NCBI RefSeq assembly: GCF_030719035.1
Contig: NZ_CP132203.1
Location: 2,914,001 to 2,978,000, forward strand
Source: Hahella sp. HNIBRBA332
Lineage (GTDB): Bacteria; Pseudomonadota; Gammaproteobacteria; Pseudomonadales; Oleiphilaceae
Direction of reading: 5' to 3'
DNA: 64,000 bases
The notes under the pieces are model-generated. The model was not told where the DNA came from. It made no database searches and was given only the letters and a program-made list of their open reading frames with translations. Position numbers and translations under genes: made by a program. Positions 17,923-26,894 of the stretch are shown here, piece by piece. Numbering within the stretch: position 1 is the first letter of the stretch; every line of letters starts with the position of its first letter.

Positions 17923-18738
17923 ATGAAATTACGCCCCCTTTTAAGAAGGATTTTTGTTTCAGAGGAACTGGAGCGCCAATATACAAACATCGCAAAACCT
18001 GTCGGAACTCTCGGATACGATCCCTGGGGTCTCAATGTAGACACTAACATCGTCGCAATGGCTCTTTTCAAACCCATCTTCGAGAAGTATTTCCGGGTTG
18101 AGACTCAGGGCATTGAAAATATCCCCGCATCCGGACCTGCGCTGATCGTCGCCAATCACAGTGGTCAGCTCCCTATCGACGGCGTTCTCATCGCCTACGC
18201 GCTAGCCACACGCAAAATCAATCCCCGCATTCCCCGCGCCATGATCGAGCGCTTCTTCCCCACGGTTCCTTACATTGGCAATCTGCTCAATCAAATGGGA
18301 GCGGTGCTGGGTGATCCCGTTAATTGCGCCAAGATGCTGGGACGGGAGGAAGCCATCATCGTTTTTCCGGAGGGCGTCCGCGGATCCGGCAAGTTATACA
18401 GGGATCGATATCAGCTGAAACGTTTCGGCAACGGCTTCATGCACCTCGCCATGCAACATAACGCACCAATTATTCCTGTTGGCGTCGTTGGCTGTGAAGA
18501 AACCATCCCCGCCATCGCCAATATCGCTCCGCTGGCGAAGATGCTGGGCATTCCTTACGCCCCCATCGCAATTCCGTTTATTTTCCCGGCGAAGGTCATT
18601 TTGAACTTTGGCGAACCACTACATTTCGAGCCAGGAGATATTACGGAAGACGAAGTGACCAAACGCGTGGATAAAGTGAAGACAGAGGTCAACCGCCTGA
18701 TCGACAAGGGACTGCACGAACGGAAAAGGGTATTTTAA
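17923..18738 (+). CDS. Lysophospholipid acyltransferase (PlsC-like)
   Basis: About 271 residues starting at ATG 17923, preceded by AAGGA at proper spacing; an in-frame ATG at 17902 has no such site. The acyltransferase motifs are ANHSGQLPID (a variant of the usual NHxxxxD box, with a longer spacing) and FPEGVRGSGK. It is probably a membrane-associated acyl-CoA or acyl-ACP acyltransferase acting on glycerolipids. Its stop overlaps the next start (TAATG), so the two form an operon. Confidence 0.85.
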   Translation: MKLRPLLRRIFVSEELERQYTNIAKPVGTLGYDPWGLNVDTNIVAMALFKPIFEKYFRVETQGIENIPASGPALIVANHSGQLPIDGVLIAYALATRKINPRIPRAMIERFFPTVPYIGNLLNQMGAVLGDPVNCAKMLGREEAIIVFPEGVRGSGKLYRDRYQLKRFGNGFMHLAMQHNAPIIPVGVVGCEETIPAIANIAPLAKMLGIPYAPIAIPFIFPAKVILNFGEPLHFEPGDITEDEVTKRVDKVKTEVNRLIDKGLHERKRVF

Positions 18739-19691
18739 TGGCAGCGAGAAGAAAAAAGACCAAACCAGAGTTACTTGTTACCGGAGCGGCCGGGGCTCTC
18801 GCCCAACAGGTCATTACGCGCCTGCGGGAAAAATATAAAGTCATCGCGGTGGATTTCCGCGAACAAGTGTATCTGGGCGATGACGTTCCCAGCTATCGGA
18901 TCGACGTCAATAAGCGCGGATTCGAGGACATTTTCCGTAAGCACGAAATCACCGGCGTCATCCACCTCGGCAGAATGATCGCCAGTGAAGAAAACAGAAT
19001 GCGCCGCTACAACTCCAACGTGCTTGGCTCCCACCGTCTTTTGGATCTGTGTCATAAATACCACATCCACAAGGTGATTATTCTCTCCACCTACCATGTT
19101 TATGGCGCCAATGCTTACAACCCAGCGCTAATTGATGAAGGCGCTCCTCTCAAAGCTGCGGAGTTGACCATGGACTTGATCGACTCGGTGGAGCTGGAGA
19201 ATCTCGCCAACATTTATCTCTGGAAGTATCCGGATTTAAACATCACCGTCCTGCGCCCCTGCAATATCGTCGGCCCTGACGTCAGAAATACCATGTCTCT
19301 GCTGCTTTCAAGCAAATATTGTCCTGTGCTGGCGGGATTCTCCCCGATGATGCAGTTCATCCATATTGAAGACATGGCGGACGCGATTGTCGCCGTCATC
19401 AACAGCCGCGATCATCGAGGCATCTATAATGTGGCGACGGAAGACTGGGTCGCCTATCAAGAGGCGCTGGACCGCTGCGATTGCGTAAAAATCCCAATCT
19501 GGTCCATTCCGCCTATTGCGCCAAGACTGATAAGCAATATGCTGCAACTTAAGTCGTTCCCGTCCTATTTGCTGAACTATTTCAAATATCCAGTGATCAT
19601 CGACGGCCAACTATTCAGGTCGACTTTCGGGTTCACCCCTAAATATTCACTGGATGAAATTTTCAGTTATTACCGTAACTTAAAGGGGTAA
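18738..19691 (+). CDS. NAD-dependent epimerase/dehydratase (extended SDR)
   Basis: 317 residues. The N-terminal TGAAGALAQQ is the NAD-binding glycine motif; the middle has STYHVYGANAY with the serine/tyrosine region of extended SDRs, although the usual YxxxK is not obvious. PCNIVGP and a late substrate-domain region follow. It is translationally coupled to the acyltransferase, so a lipid-linked or glycolipid substrate is possible. Substrate not assignable. Confidence 0.8.
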   Translation: MAARRKKTKPELLVTGAAGALAQQVITRLREKYKVIAVDFREQVYLGDDVPSYRIDVNKRGFEDIFRKHEITGVIHLGRMIASEENRMRRYNSNVLGSHRLLDLCHKYHIHKVIILSTYHVYGANAYNPALIDEGAPLKAAELTMDLIDSVELENLANIYLWKYPDLNITVLRPCNIVGPDVRNTMSLLLSSKYCPVLAGFSPMMQFIHIEDMADAIVAVINSRDHRGIYNVATEDWVAYQEALDRCDCVKIPIWSIPPIAPRLISNMLQLKSFPSYLLNYFKYPVIIDGQLFRSTFGFTPKYSLDEIFSYYRNLKG

Positions 19692-19791
19692 CGCTGAGAA
19701 CCTTCGGTAGACCCATACTTGCCCTGTGCGGCTTCTTCACGTATGTACTAGACTTTTTATTTAAGGCGAACGCACACGCGGAGAAGTCGAC

Positions 19792-20049
19792 ATGGGGCAC
19801 TTCGATCTGATGGACTACGCACTGAAGCGATATTACAACCCAGGCGCAGTCATGACAGAAGAGGAAGCGAGCAGGCATCCGAGCCTGCGCCGAACGACAG
19901 GGTTGTATAAGTGGAAGAAGAAAATAGTGCGGAATGTCTGGTTAATATCCGGGCTGTTTATGTTGGCTAACCCATCCCTGCCGGTTATTGTCGCCACAGC
20001 GATATTTACAGCCTTCATTTCCTTCAGCATACTTGACGAATCCATCTAA
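19792..20049 (+). CDS. Small membrane protein, unknown function
   Basis: 85 residues, with GGAGAAG just before ATG 19792. The N-terminal half is charged (MTEEEASRHPSLRRTTG); one or two hydrophobic segments occupy residues about 46-82. It sits 38 bp before prsK on the same strand. I do not recognise a family. Confidence 0.6.
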   Translation: MGHFDLMDYALKRYYNPGAVMTEEEASRHPSLRRTTGLYKWKKKIVRNVWLISGLFMLANPSLPVIVATAIFTAFISFSILDESI

Positions 20050-20087
20050 TCTGACTTTGACATCTTTGACGGGCCTAGTATTGCAGT

Positions 20088-22190
20088 ATGGTTATTAATT
20101 TCGGAGCCATCAGTCACGCAACTGGCGCCCTGGTTTACTTTCTTATTACGCTTCTGCTCGCAAGGGGTTATATGCGCCGCCTTGTGGACAGAGCGTTGTT
20201 GACCGCTTGCCTGGTCACTTCTATCTGGCTGGGAGCGCTTGCCGCGCAGCAGGCTATCGGGGCCCCCTCTTTCGTCACCCGTTACAGCCTGGAAGTCGTT
20301 CGCAACGCAGCCTGGATTGGCGTGCTTTTCATCATACTGGGCATTAATCTCAGCCCCAGGAAGAGCAATACGCCAACCCAGTACTGGCTTGGAATGTCTA
20401 TCATCGGCGTATTGGCGATCATGCTGGTGGCGGGCTTCACCCGCAGCTTTACCGACGAACCGCTGATTTCGGGCCAATGGCTGCTGCTAGGTCAAATCAG
20501 CGTCTCCCTGGCGGGGCTGGTCATGCTGGAACAGGTATGGCGCAACGCCACTGGCTATAAGCGCTCAAATATCCGCTACCTCTGCCTGGGCATTGGCGCT
20601 TTTTATATTTACGACTTCTTTTTGTATTCTGACGCACTGCTGTTCAATAAGATCTCCGCCCCGTTCTGGGATGCCCGAGGCGCTGTAAACACTATCTGCG
20701 CACCGCTGGTTGCGCTCACCATGGTCAACACGCGCAAGCAACCCATTGACGTACAGATATCCAGACAGTTCGTCTTCCATACCAGCGCTCTCGTGTTCGC
20801 AGGTCTGTATCTCCTCATCATGTCCGCCGGCGGCTACTACATCAATACCGCGGGCGGTTCCTGGTCCGAAGCGCTGCTGATTATTTTCTTCTTCTCTTCC
20901 ACCATCATTCTGGTGCTGCTGGGCAGCTCCGCCTGGTTGCGCGCCCGATTGATGGTCTTCATCAGCCAGCACTTCTTTAACTACAAATATGACTACCGGG
21001 AAGAGTGGCTGAGCATCACCCGCTTACTCACCGCGCTAGATTCCGATGAAGCGCTGGAAAAAAGAATTATCCGGGTCATGTCCAACCTGGTCGAAAGCCA
21101 TGCTGGCGCCTTATGGCTGAGAGATGAGGACAACAGCTTCTCGGCGAAAGCCTTCTGGAATATGGGTGAAATCAAGTTCGACAAAATCGACGTTAGCTCC
21201 GAACTGATAGAGTTTTTGAGTCAGGGCGACTGGGTCGTTAATTTGAAGGAGTACCAGATCGACCCTACCCGCTATCACCTCATGGAAATACCTGACTGTA
21301 TTTGGAACACCAAAAAGCCCTGGCTTATCGTTCCGTTGTTCGTTCGAGAAAGTCTGTTTGGTTTCGTCTTAATCGCAGAGCCCATCGCCAAAATAGAGCT
21401 CAACTGGGAAAACTACGATCTGTTGAAGATCGTCGCCCGTCAGGCTGGCGGCTATCTGGCGCTGCTGCAGACTCAGGACAGGCTTTCTGAGTCGAAGCAG
21501 TTTGAAGCGGTAAATAGAACTTCCGCCTTCATGGTGCACGATTTAAAAACGATCATCGCCCAGCTATCGTTACTGGTTAACAATGCAGAGAAACATAAAA
21601 CCAACCCAGTCTTCATTGACGATATGATACGCACCACCGAACATGCCTTGAAAAAAATGAACCATCTGCTGGTGCAAATCAGGAACCCCGTCACCAAAGA
21701 CGAAATTACCCAGTTTGATCTGGTCGGCCTGATCAAGGAAGTCATCGCCAACGAGTCCAAACGTGAGCCCCACCCATCCTTCAGCGGTGAAAGTTCAGCA
21801 ATTTCCATCACCGCTGACCGCGATAAACTGAAGAGCGTATTTGTGCACCTAATCCAAAACGCACAGGACGCTACGGACAAAACGGGCGAAGTCAGCATTT
21901 CCGTAAAACGTAGCGCCGGCTGGGTCGTCGTGTTTGTACAAGATACCGGCTGCGGCATGACGGATGAATTTATCAAAGGCCAGTTGTTCAAACCCTTCGA
22001 AAGCACCAAAGGGTTAACAGGTATGGGTATCGGCGTATACCAAAGCAGAGAATATATACGCAAACTCGGAGGGTCGGTCGATGTGACTAGTCAAGTTGGC
22101 GTAGGGACCTGTTTTACGATCAAAATTCCCATTGTTGGCGCAGCCGTTCCTACCCCTGGATTCAGCAATACGAAGGCGGTTAACCAGTAA
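20088..22190 (+). CDS. prsK: PEP-CTERM system sensor histidine kinase PrsK
   Basis: 700 residues. About eight membrane segments fill residues 1-300, followed by a GAF-like domain (about 310-465), then the phospho-acceptor helix with His484 in AFMVHDLKT. The ATPase domain follows, with N-box LIQNAQDA, G1 DTGCGMTDE and G2 KGLTGMGIGVYQ. Architecture and gene order match PrsK of PEP-CTERM/exosortase systems, where it works with PrsR to control envelope and exopolysaccharide genes. prsR follows after a short gap. Confidence 0.93.
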   Translation: MVINFGAISHATGALVYFLITLLLARGYMRRLVDRALLTACLVTSIWLGALAAQQAIGAPSFVTRYSLEVVRNAAWIGVLFIILGINLSPRKSNTPTQYWLGMSIIGVLAIMLVAGFTRSFTDEPLISGQWLLLGQISVSLAGLVMLEQVWRNATGYKRSNIRYLCLGIGAFYIYDFFLYSDALLFNKISAPFWDARGAVNTICAPLVALTMVNTRKQPIDVQISRQFVFHTSALVFAGLYLLIMSAGGYYINTAGGSWSEALLIIFFFSSTIILVLLGSSAWLRARLMVFISQHFFNYKYDYREEWLSITRLLTALDSDEALEKRIIRVMSNLVESHAGALWLRDEDNSFSAKAFWNMGEIKFDKIDVSSELIEFLSQGDWVVNLKEYQIDPTRYHLMEIPDCIWNTKKPWLIVPLFVRESLFGFVLIAEPIAKIELNWENYDLLKIVARQAGGYLALLQTQDRLSESKQFEAVNRTSAFMVHDLKTIIAQLSLLVNNAEKHKTNPVFIDDMIRTTEHALKKMNHLLVQIRNPVTKDEITQFDLVGLIKEVIANESKREPHPSFSGESSAISITADRDKLKSVFVHLIQNAQDATDKTGEVSISVKRSAGWVVVFVQDTGCGMTDEFIKGQLFKPFESTKGLTGMGIGVYQSREYIRKLGGSVDVTSQVGVGTCFTIKIPIVGAAVPTPGFSNTKAVNQ

Positions 22191-22319
22191 AGACAAGCAA
22201 AGTAGTAAAATATCCTGACAGGCCATTCTTCCTCTGTTGTCTTTGGGGATTTCCCTGTTAACATGTACCGCCAAAAACTACATACCTCCGTTCATGGATA
22301 TTTAAGGTTCGATCAGTCT

Positions 22320-23672
22320 GTGAAGAAAAAACTACTCATTGTTGAAGACGACCCGGGTCTTCAAAGCCAGATGCGTTGGTGTTTTGAGGACACAGAAGTC
22401 TTCGTCGCCGACGACCGTGAATCAGCCCTGTCGCATCTTCGACGCGTCGAACCGCAGGTCGTTACTCTTGACCTGGGTTTACCTCCCGATCCTGGCGGAG
22501 CCAGTGAAGGTTTTGCGTTGCTTCAGGAAATTCTTACGCTTGCGCCGATGACCAAAATCATAGTCGTGACCGGTCGCGAAGAACGCGAGAATGCGGTGAA
22601 AGCTATCGGTATGGGCGCCAGCGATTTTTATCAAAAACCTCTTGATGCGGACATTCTGTCATTCGTCGTCAATCGCGCCTTCCGCCTGTATGAACTTGAG
22701 CATGAAAACCGGGAGCTTCAGCAAAGCAAATCCACCTCCCGCCTGAAAGGCATCATCGCTTCCAGCACTCAAATGTTGGAGGTATGTCGAACGGTGGAGA
22801 AGATCGCTCCTGCTGACGTCACCACACTCATCCTTGGTGAAACAGGTACAGGCAAGGAAGTGCTCGCACGTGCGATTCATGATCTGAGCCCCCGCGCAGA
22901 CCACAATTTCGCCGCAATCAACTGCGCCGCCATTCCTGAAAACCTGCTGGAAAGCGAGCTGTTTGGCTATGAAAAAGGCGCGTTCACCGGCGCCACTCAA
23001 ATGAAAAAGGGAAAAATAGAGTTAGCTCACGGCGGAACTCTATTTTTGGATGAGATCGGCGATATGCCAATGTCTCTGCAAGCCAAGCTGCTGCGTTTCC
23101 TACAGGAACGCGTCATTGAGCGCGTCGGCGGGATGAAAGAAATCCCAGTCGACGTTCGCGTCATCTGCGCAACTCACAGAGAAGTCACCCAGCTTATCGC
23201 CGAAGGTCATTTTCGGGAGGACCTGTACTACCGGGTCAGCGAAATCACCTTAAAAGTTCCTCCTTTGCGCGAGCGCATGGGCGATTCCATTGTTATCGCC
23301 AGATCGCTACTGGAGAACTTTACGAAAACGCTTGATAAGGGCGTCATTGGGTTCAGTGACGACGCCATCCGCGCCATTCAATGTTACGAGTGGCCGGGTA
23401 ACGTTCGTGAGCTGATCAATAAAATAAAGCGCGCAACCATCATGTGCGACGAAAAGAAAATAACAGCCAAGGATCTGGAGCTCGGCGAACAACCTCAGTT
23501 CGCCGGGGATATTCTGAATCTTCGCCAAGTCCGCGAAGAGGCGGAAAAGCAGGCTATAATTCAAGCGCTGCAATCTACTCAAAACAATATGGCTAAAGCG
23601 GCCAGGTTGCTTGGCATAACCCGACCGACGCTGTATAACCTGACCGATAAGTACAATATTTCGTCCTCCTGA
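22320..23672 (+). CDS. prsR: PEP-CTERM system sigma-54 response regulator PrsR
   Basis: An NtrC-type activator: receiver (KKLLIVEDDPG, phospho-acceptor in VTLDLGLPPD), sigma-54 AAA+ domain (Walker A GETGTGKE, the sigma-54 contact loop GAFTGA, Walker B LFLDEIGD) and a C-terminal Fis-type helix-turn-helix (NNMAKAARLLGITRPTLYN). I place the start at GTG 22320 (450 residues) because the receiver normally begins at this point; an ATG at 22263 would add 19 residues. It should act with RpoN on -24/-12 promoters such as the one proposed at 32231-32246. Confidence 0.93.
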   Translation: MKKKLLIVEDDPGLQSQMRWCFEDTEVFVADDRESALSHLRRVEPQVVTLDLGLPPDPGGASEGFALLQEILTLAPMTKIIVVTGREERENAVKAIGMGASDFYQKPLDADILSFVVNRAFRLYELEHENRELQQSKSTSRLKGIIASSTQMLEVCRTVEKIAPADVTTLILGETGTGKEVLARAIHDLSPRADHNFAAINCAAIPENLLESELFGYEKGAFTGATQMKKGKIELAHGGTLFLDEIGDMPMSLQAKLLRFLQERVIERVGGMKEIPVDVRVICATHREVTQLIAEGHFREDLYYRVSEITLKVPPLRERMGDSIVIARSLLENFTKTLDKGVIGFSDDAIRAIQCYEWPGNVRELINKIKRATIMCDEKKITAKDLELGEQPQFAGDILNLRQVREEAEKQAIIQALQSTQNNMAKAARLLGITRPTLYNLTDKYNISSS

Positions 23673-23697
23673 TACAGGGTGAATCAAGGAAACAATC

Positions 23698-26352
23698 ATG
23701 CTACTTCGAAAAGCAGTATCCCTTAAAATTATAATTATGGCCGCATTCAGCCTCTTGGTTGCATGTAGCGGCCAAGACAACAGCGCCCCCTCCAAGGAAG
23801 AAATTCAGTTCAAGAGTCATTTGGATCAGGCTCGCTTTTTTCAAAAACAAGGGCAGCTAAAAGCAAGTATTCGTGAAGCGCAAAACGCTATCAACATCAA
23901 CCCTTCCAGCAGAAAGCCATTTCTGATCATCGCCGAAACTTTGCTGATTACCGGCGACGCCGTCAAAGCAAAAGATGCTTATGAGCAAATGCTGAAAGTT
24001 CAACCGGAAACAGCCTCAAAGGGCGAGCTTAATGAAGCCCACGTTGGTTTGGCGAAGTCCCTGCTGTTGCTCGGAAAAGTTGATGACGCCATGGTCGAAC
24101 TCGACAAGATACAAGAGCCTAACGCAACTTTGTCAGCTCGAGCAGACATCGTAAGAGGCGATATAGAACTGTCAAAACGCAATACTGACGCAGCTCGCAC
24201 TCTCTACGACAAAGCACTCCAATCTGACCCGAAATCATTCCAGGCGCTACTTGGCTTATCCAAAGCCTCATTTTTACAGAATGACAAGGATGGCGCGGCA
24301 GCGGAGCTGAAGAAAGCCGAGGAGCTTGCGCCAAATGATTCTGACGTTTGGCTCTGGAAAGCCAAAATGTCCGCCCTGGACAAGAATTTCCCTGCCGCCG
24401 AAGACGCCTATGTCCGTGCGCTGGAAGACATTGGCCAGTATGACCTGATGACGCTGCAAAAGTATCAGACCATTTCAGAATTAATCGAAGTGCTGCGCGC
24501 CCAAGGCAAACATGCCGAAGCCTTCACCTACCAGGAAGTACTGGATAAATCCGGTCCTGGCAGCATCAAGAACAGCTATGTTTCAGCGCTCGAAGCAGTT
24601 AAGAACAAGGACTATACAAAAGCTGAAGAGTACCTGAAAGGTATTCTTGAAAAAGCGCCGGGGCACAGAGAAGCAGGCGTTCTTTTGGGCATGGTGAAAT
24701 ATCAGCAAGGCGACTGGGAAGCAGCCGACAAATACCTGAGCCAATTCGCAACGGAAGACGTCAACAGCGCCGTCACCAAAGCCCTGGCAGCCACCAAGCT
24801 TAAGCTGCAGCAACCCGAAGCCGCAGCTCGCCTGGTAGAAAAATTACCGAAGGAAGATCCCGATTCGCTGTCTATTTACGGCGTAGCCGAGCTAGAGTCT
24901 GGGAATCTGGCGAGCGGCGTAGAAGCGCTTGAAAAAGCGTTGGCGCTGGATTCATCCAACACTGTATTGGTCGATAAACTAGGCAAAGCCTATCTGGCCA
25001 ATGGTCAAGCAGACAAAGCCATTACCTTGCTCTCAGACAGCAAGGACAAGAACCCCAAGAGCGAAGGTATTCGCGCGCTTCTGGTCTCCGCTTACGCTAA
25101 GGCAGGAAAAGGCGACCAGGCCAAGTCAGAAATCGAAGATTGGAAAAAAGCGATTCCAGATAGCGCCTTGGCGCTTAATGCAGAGGGCGCATACTATTCC
25201 AGCCTCGACCAGTTTGATAAAGCAGAAAAGGCGTTTGACCAAGCCAAGAAGATTTCTCCAGACCTGAAAACGCCATACCGCAACTCCATTCTGCTGTTCG
25301 CAAAGACACAGAACTGGAACAAACTGCTGGACGAAACAAAAGGGGCTGTCAAGCAGTTCCCCGAAGACTTAGCACTAATTCGCGCTTTGTTTGAGGCCGC
25401 CAATAAGCTTAACAAGCTTGACGAAGCTACCTCTTACTTAGAGGATATTGCAAATAACGTGACCACCACGGCAGCCCCCAGTCTAACGCTGGCGGAGTTC
25501 TATGCTCGCACTGGCGAGTTTGATAAAGCGCGCCAATTCTTGAATAAAGCCAAAGGCCTCGATTCAGCCGGATCACAGCTAGAAAGCACGACACTTCTGG
25601 TCGCCACATTAGAAATTCCTAGCTTAATCAAAGCTCAGAAGAATGAGGAAGCTCGCAAACTAGCCACAGAAGTAGCCAAGACTTTGCCTGATCGCATAGA
25701 AGCGAGACTGCTACCCGTTAAAACTGAGTTTCTGACGGACAATGAAGCCGCAGGCGTAAAACTGCTCAACGAAATCAAAAAAGAATTTAGCGACTCTTCC
25801 CTCCCCTATGAAGTGGAAGGCGACCACTACTACAGTAAAGGCGAATACGAAAAAGCAATCAATGCATTCCAGCTAGCCTGGTATCAAAAACAAAGCCAGT
25901 CTCTGGCTATTAAGATGCATGAAACGCTGAAAAAAGCTCAGGCTGGCGCGAAATCACTAAAACCACTTGAGGAGTGGGTTTCCATTGAGCCAAATAGCCC
26001 ACAAACCATTACATTGCTCGCCATGGGCTACCAAGCTAACAACATGCCCGATAAAGCGATCGAACAGTATGAAAAGCTGCGTCAGATCCGCCCCAATGAC
26101 GCTGTAGCGCTTAACAACCTGTCCTGGCTCTACTTTGAAAAAGGCGACGCCAGAGCGTTGGAGCTGGCGGAAAACGCCTACAAATTGCAGCCAGAGAGTG
26201 CAGCTATCGCTGATACCTATGGCTGGATCTTGTACAAAAATGGCGACGCCCAAAATGCCCTGCCCATCTTAAAGAAGGCAGCGTCTTTGGACAGCAAATC
26301 CGAAGAAATCAAAGCCCACTATGATGAAGTGGCCAAAGCGGCTGGCCAATAA
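23698..26352 (+). CDS. prsT: PEP-CTERM system TPR-repeat lipoprotein PrsT
   Basis: 884 residues. The N-terminus is a lipoprotein signal (lipobox LLVAC, Cys about residue 23). The rest is a long series of TPR helical repeats, for example AKDAYEQMLKVQP, AAELKKAEELAPND and AIEQYEKLRQIRPND. Size and position directly after prsR match the PrsT family. It is predicted to be anchored to a membrane as a scaffold for export or sorting. The gene is followed by a strong terminator. Confidence 0.93.
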   Translation: MLLRKAVSLKIIIMAAFSLLVACSGQDNSAPSKEEIQFKSHLDQARFFQKQGQLKASIREAQNAININPSSRKPFLIIAETLLITGDAVKAKDAYEQMLKVQPETASKGELNEAHVGLAKSLLLLGKVDDAMVELDKIQEPNATLSARADIVRGDIELSKRNTDAARTLYDKALQSDPKSFQALLGLSKASFLQNDKDGAAAELKKAEELAPNDSDVWLWKAKMSALDKNFPAAEDAYVRALEDIGQYDLMTLQKYQTISELIEVLRAQGKHAEAFTYQEVLDKSGPGSIKNSYVSALEAVKNKDYTKAEEYLKGILEKAPGHREAGVLLGMVKYQQGDWEAADKYLSQFATEDVNSAVTKALAATKLKLQQPEAAARLVEKLPKEDPDSLSIYGVAELESGNLASGVEALEKALALDSSNTVLVDKLGKAYLANGQADKAITLLSDSKDKNPKSEGIRALLVSAYAKAGKGDQAKSEIEDWKKAIPDSALALNAEGAYYSSLDQFDKAEKAFDQAKKISPDLKTPYRNSILLFAKTQNWNKLLDETKGAVKQFPEDLALIRALFEAANKLNKLDEATSYLEDIANNVTTTAAPSLTLAEFYARTGEFDKARQFLNKAKGLDSAGSQLESTTLLVATLEIPSLIKAQKNEEARKLATEVAKTLPDRIEARLLPVKTEFLTDNEAAGVKLLNEIKKEFSDSSLPYEVEGDHYYSKGEYEKAINAFQLAWYQKQSQSLAIKMHETLKKAQAGAKSLKPLEEWVSIEPNSPQTITLLAMGYQANNMPDKAIEQYEKLRQIRPNDAVALNNLSWLYFEKGDARALELAENAYKLQPESAAIADTYGWILYKNGDAQNALPILKKAASLDSKSEEIKAHYDEVAKAAGQ

Positions 26353-26404
26353 AATAACAACCTAAGCTGGCGGCCCAGGACATATCCAGGTCGCTATAAT
26401 AATT

Positions 26405-26435
26405 AAAAAGGGGCGCTGTTTAGCGCCCCTTTTTT
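26405..26435 (+). terminator. Intrinsic terminator after prsT
   Basis: A perfect stem GGGGCGCT / AGCGCCCC with loop GTTT is extended by A-T pairs and followed by TTTTTT. It lies 50 bp after the prsT stop and ends the prsK-prsR-prsT unit. Confidence 0.9.
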
Positions 26436-26448
26436 ATGCCAATGACCC

Positions 26449-26864
26449 GTCCTGAATAGAGTTGACACATTCCAGCCCTGACTTTGAGAGAATGTGATGA
26501 ATCAACGAGTTAAGCGGACACAACAGGACCACACCCTGGCTTTTAAACAGGCGGCAGTGGATCAGGTGGAAGGCGGTGAGCCAGAATCCTACCATGCCGA
26601 GCTCCCCACCCACCCCGGAACAGCGAATCAAGTAGCTTACGGTTATGACTGCTATCAGAACGCGCTGATGGAGCGGGCGAACGGGATCTTGAAAACGCAG
26701 TTCCTACCGGTGCGGCCAGGGAACCTGGGCAGGCCCGGACGACGGTCGATGAGTCCGTGGGTATTTATAACCGGGAGAGGCCACATCTGGCCCTGAAATA
26801 CAAAACGCCCGATGCGGTGCATCGGGCGTTCTGAGACGAAATAGGTGTCAACCTATTTTAGGAC
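26449..26864 (+). mobile_element. Internally deleted IS3-family relic
   Basis: The two ends are related inverted sequences, GTCCTGAATAGAGTTGACAC at 26449-26468 and the complement of GTCCTAAAATAGGTTGACAC at the right (about 15 of 20 identical). Between them the start of an OrfA-like frame is joined almost directly to the last part of an OrfB transposase. At about 416 bp it is far shorter than an intact IS3 member (about 1.2-1.5 kb). Target duplication could not be identified with confidence. Confidence 0.7.
26494..26833 (+). pseudogene. IS3-family transposase remnant
   Basis: The frame begins like OrfA (HTLAFKQAAVDQVEGG), then jumps to the C-terminal OrfB region (CYQNALMERANGILKTQF). A frameshift near 26710 moves the remaining coding sequence into another frame, which reads ESVGIYNRERPHLAL and KYKTPDAVHRAF to a stop at about 26833. 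The catalytic aspartates are lost, so it cannot transpose by itself. The last codons contain a perfect 12-bp inverted repeat (26804-26815 and 26819-26830). Confidence 0.8.
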
Positions 26865-26894
26865 TAGACACAATGCAAATAGATTAGATCGGCA

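Noticed and set aside
26494..26796. A functional 100-residue gene
   Set aside because: The reading frame joins OrfA and OrfB fragments of an IS3 element and then shifts out of the transposase frame; it is a relic.
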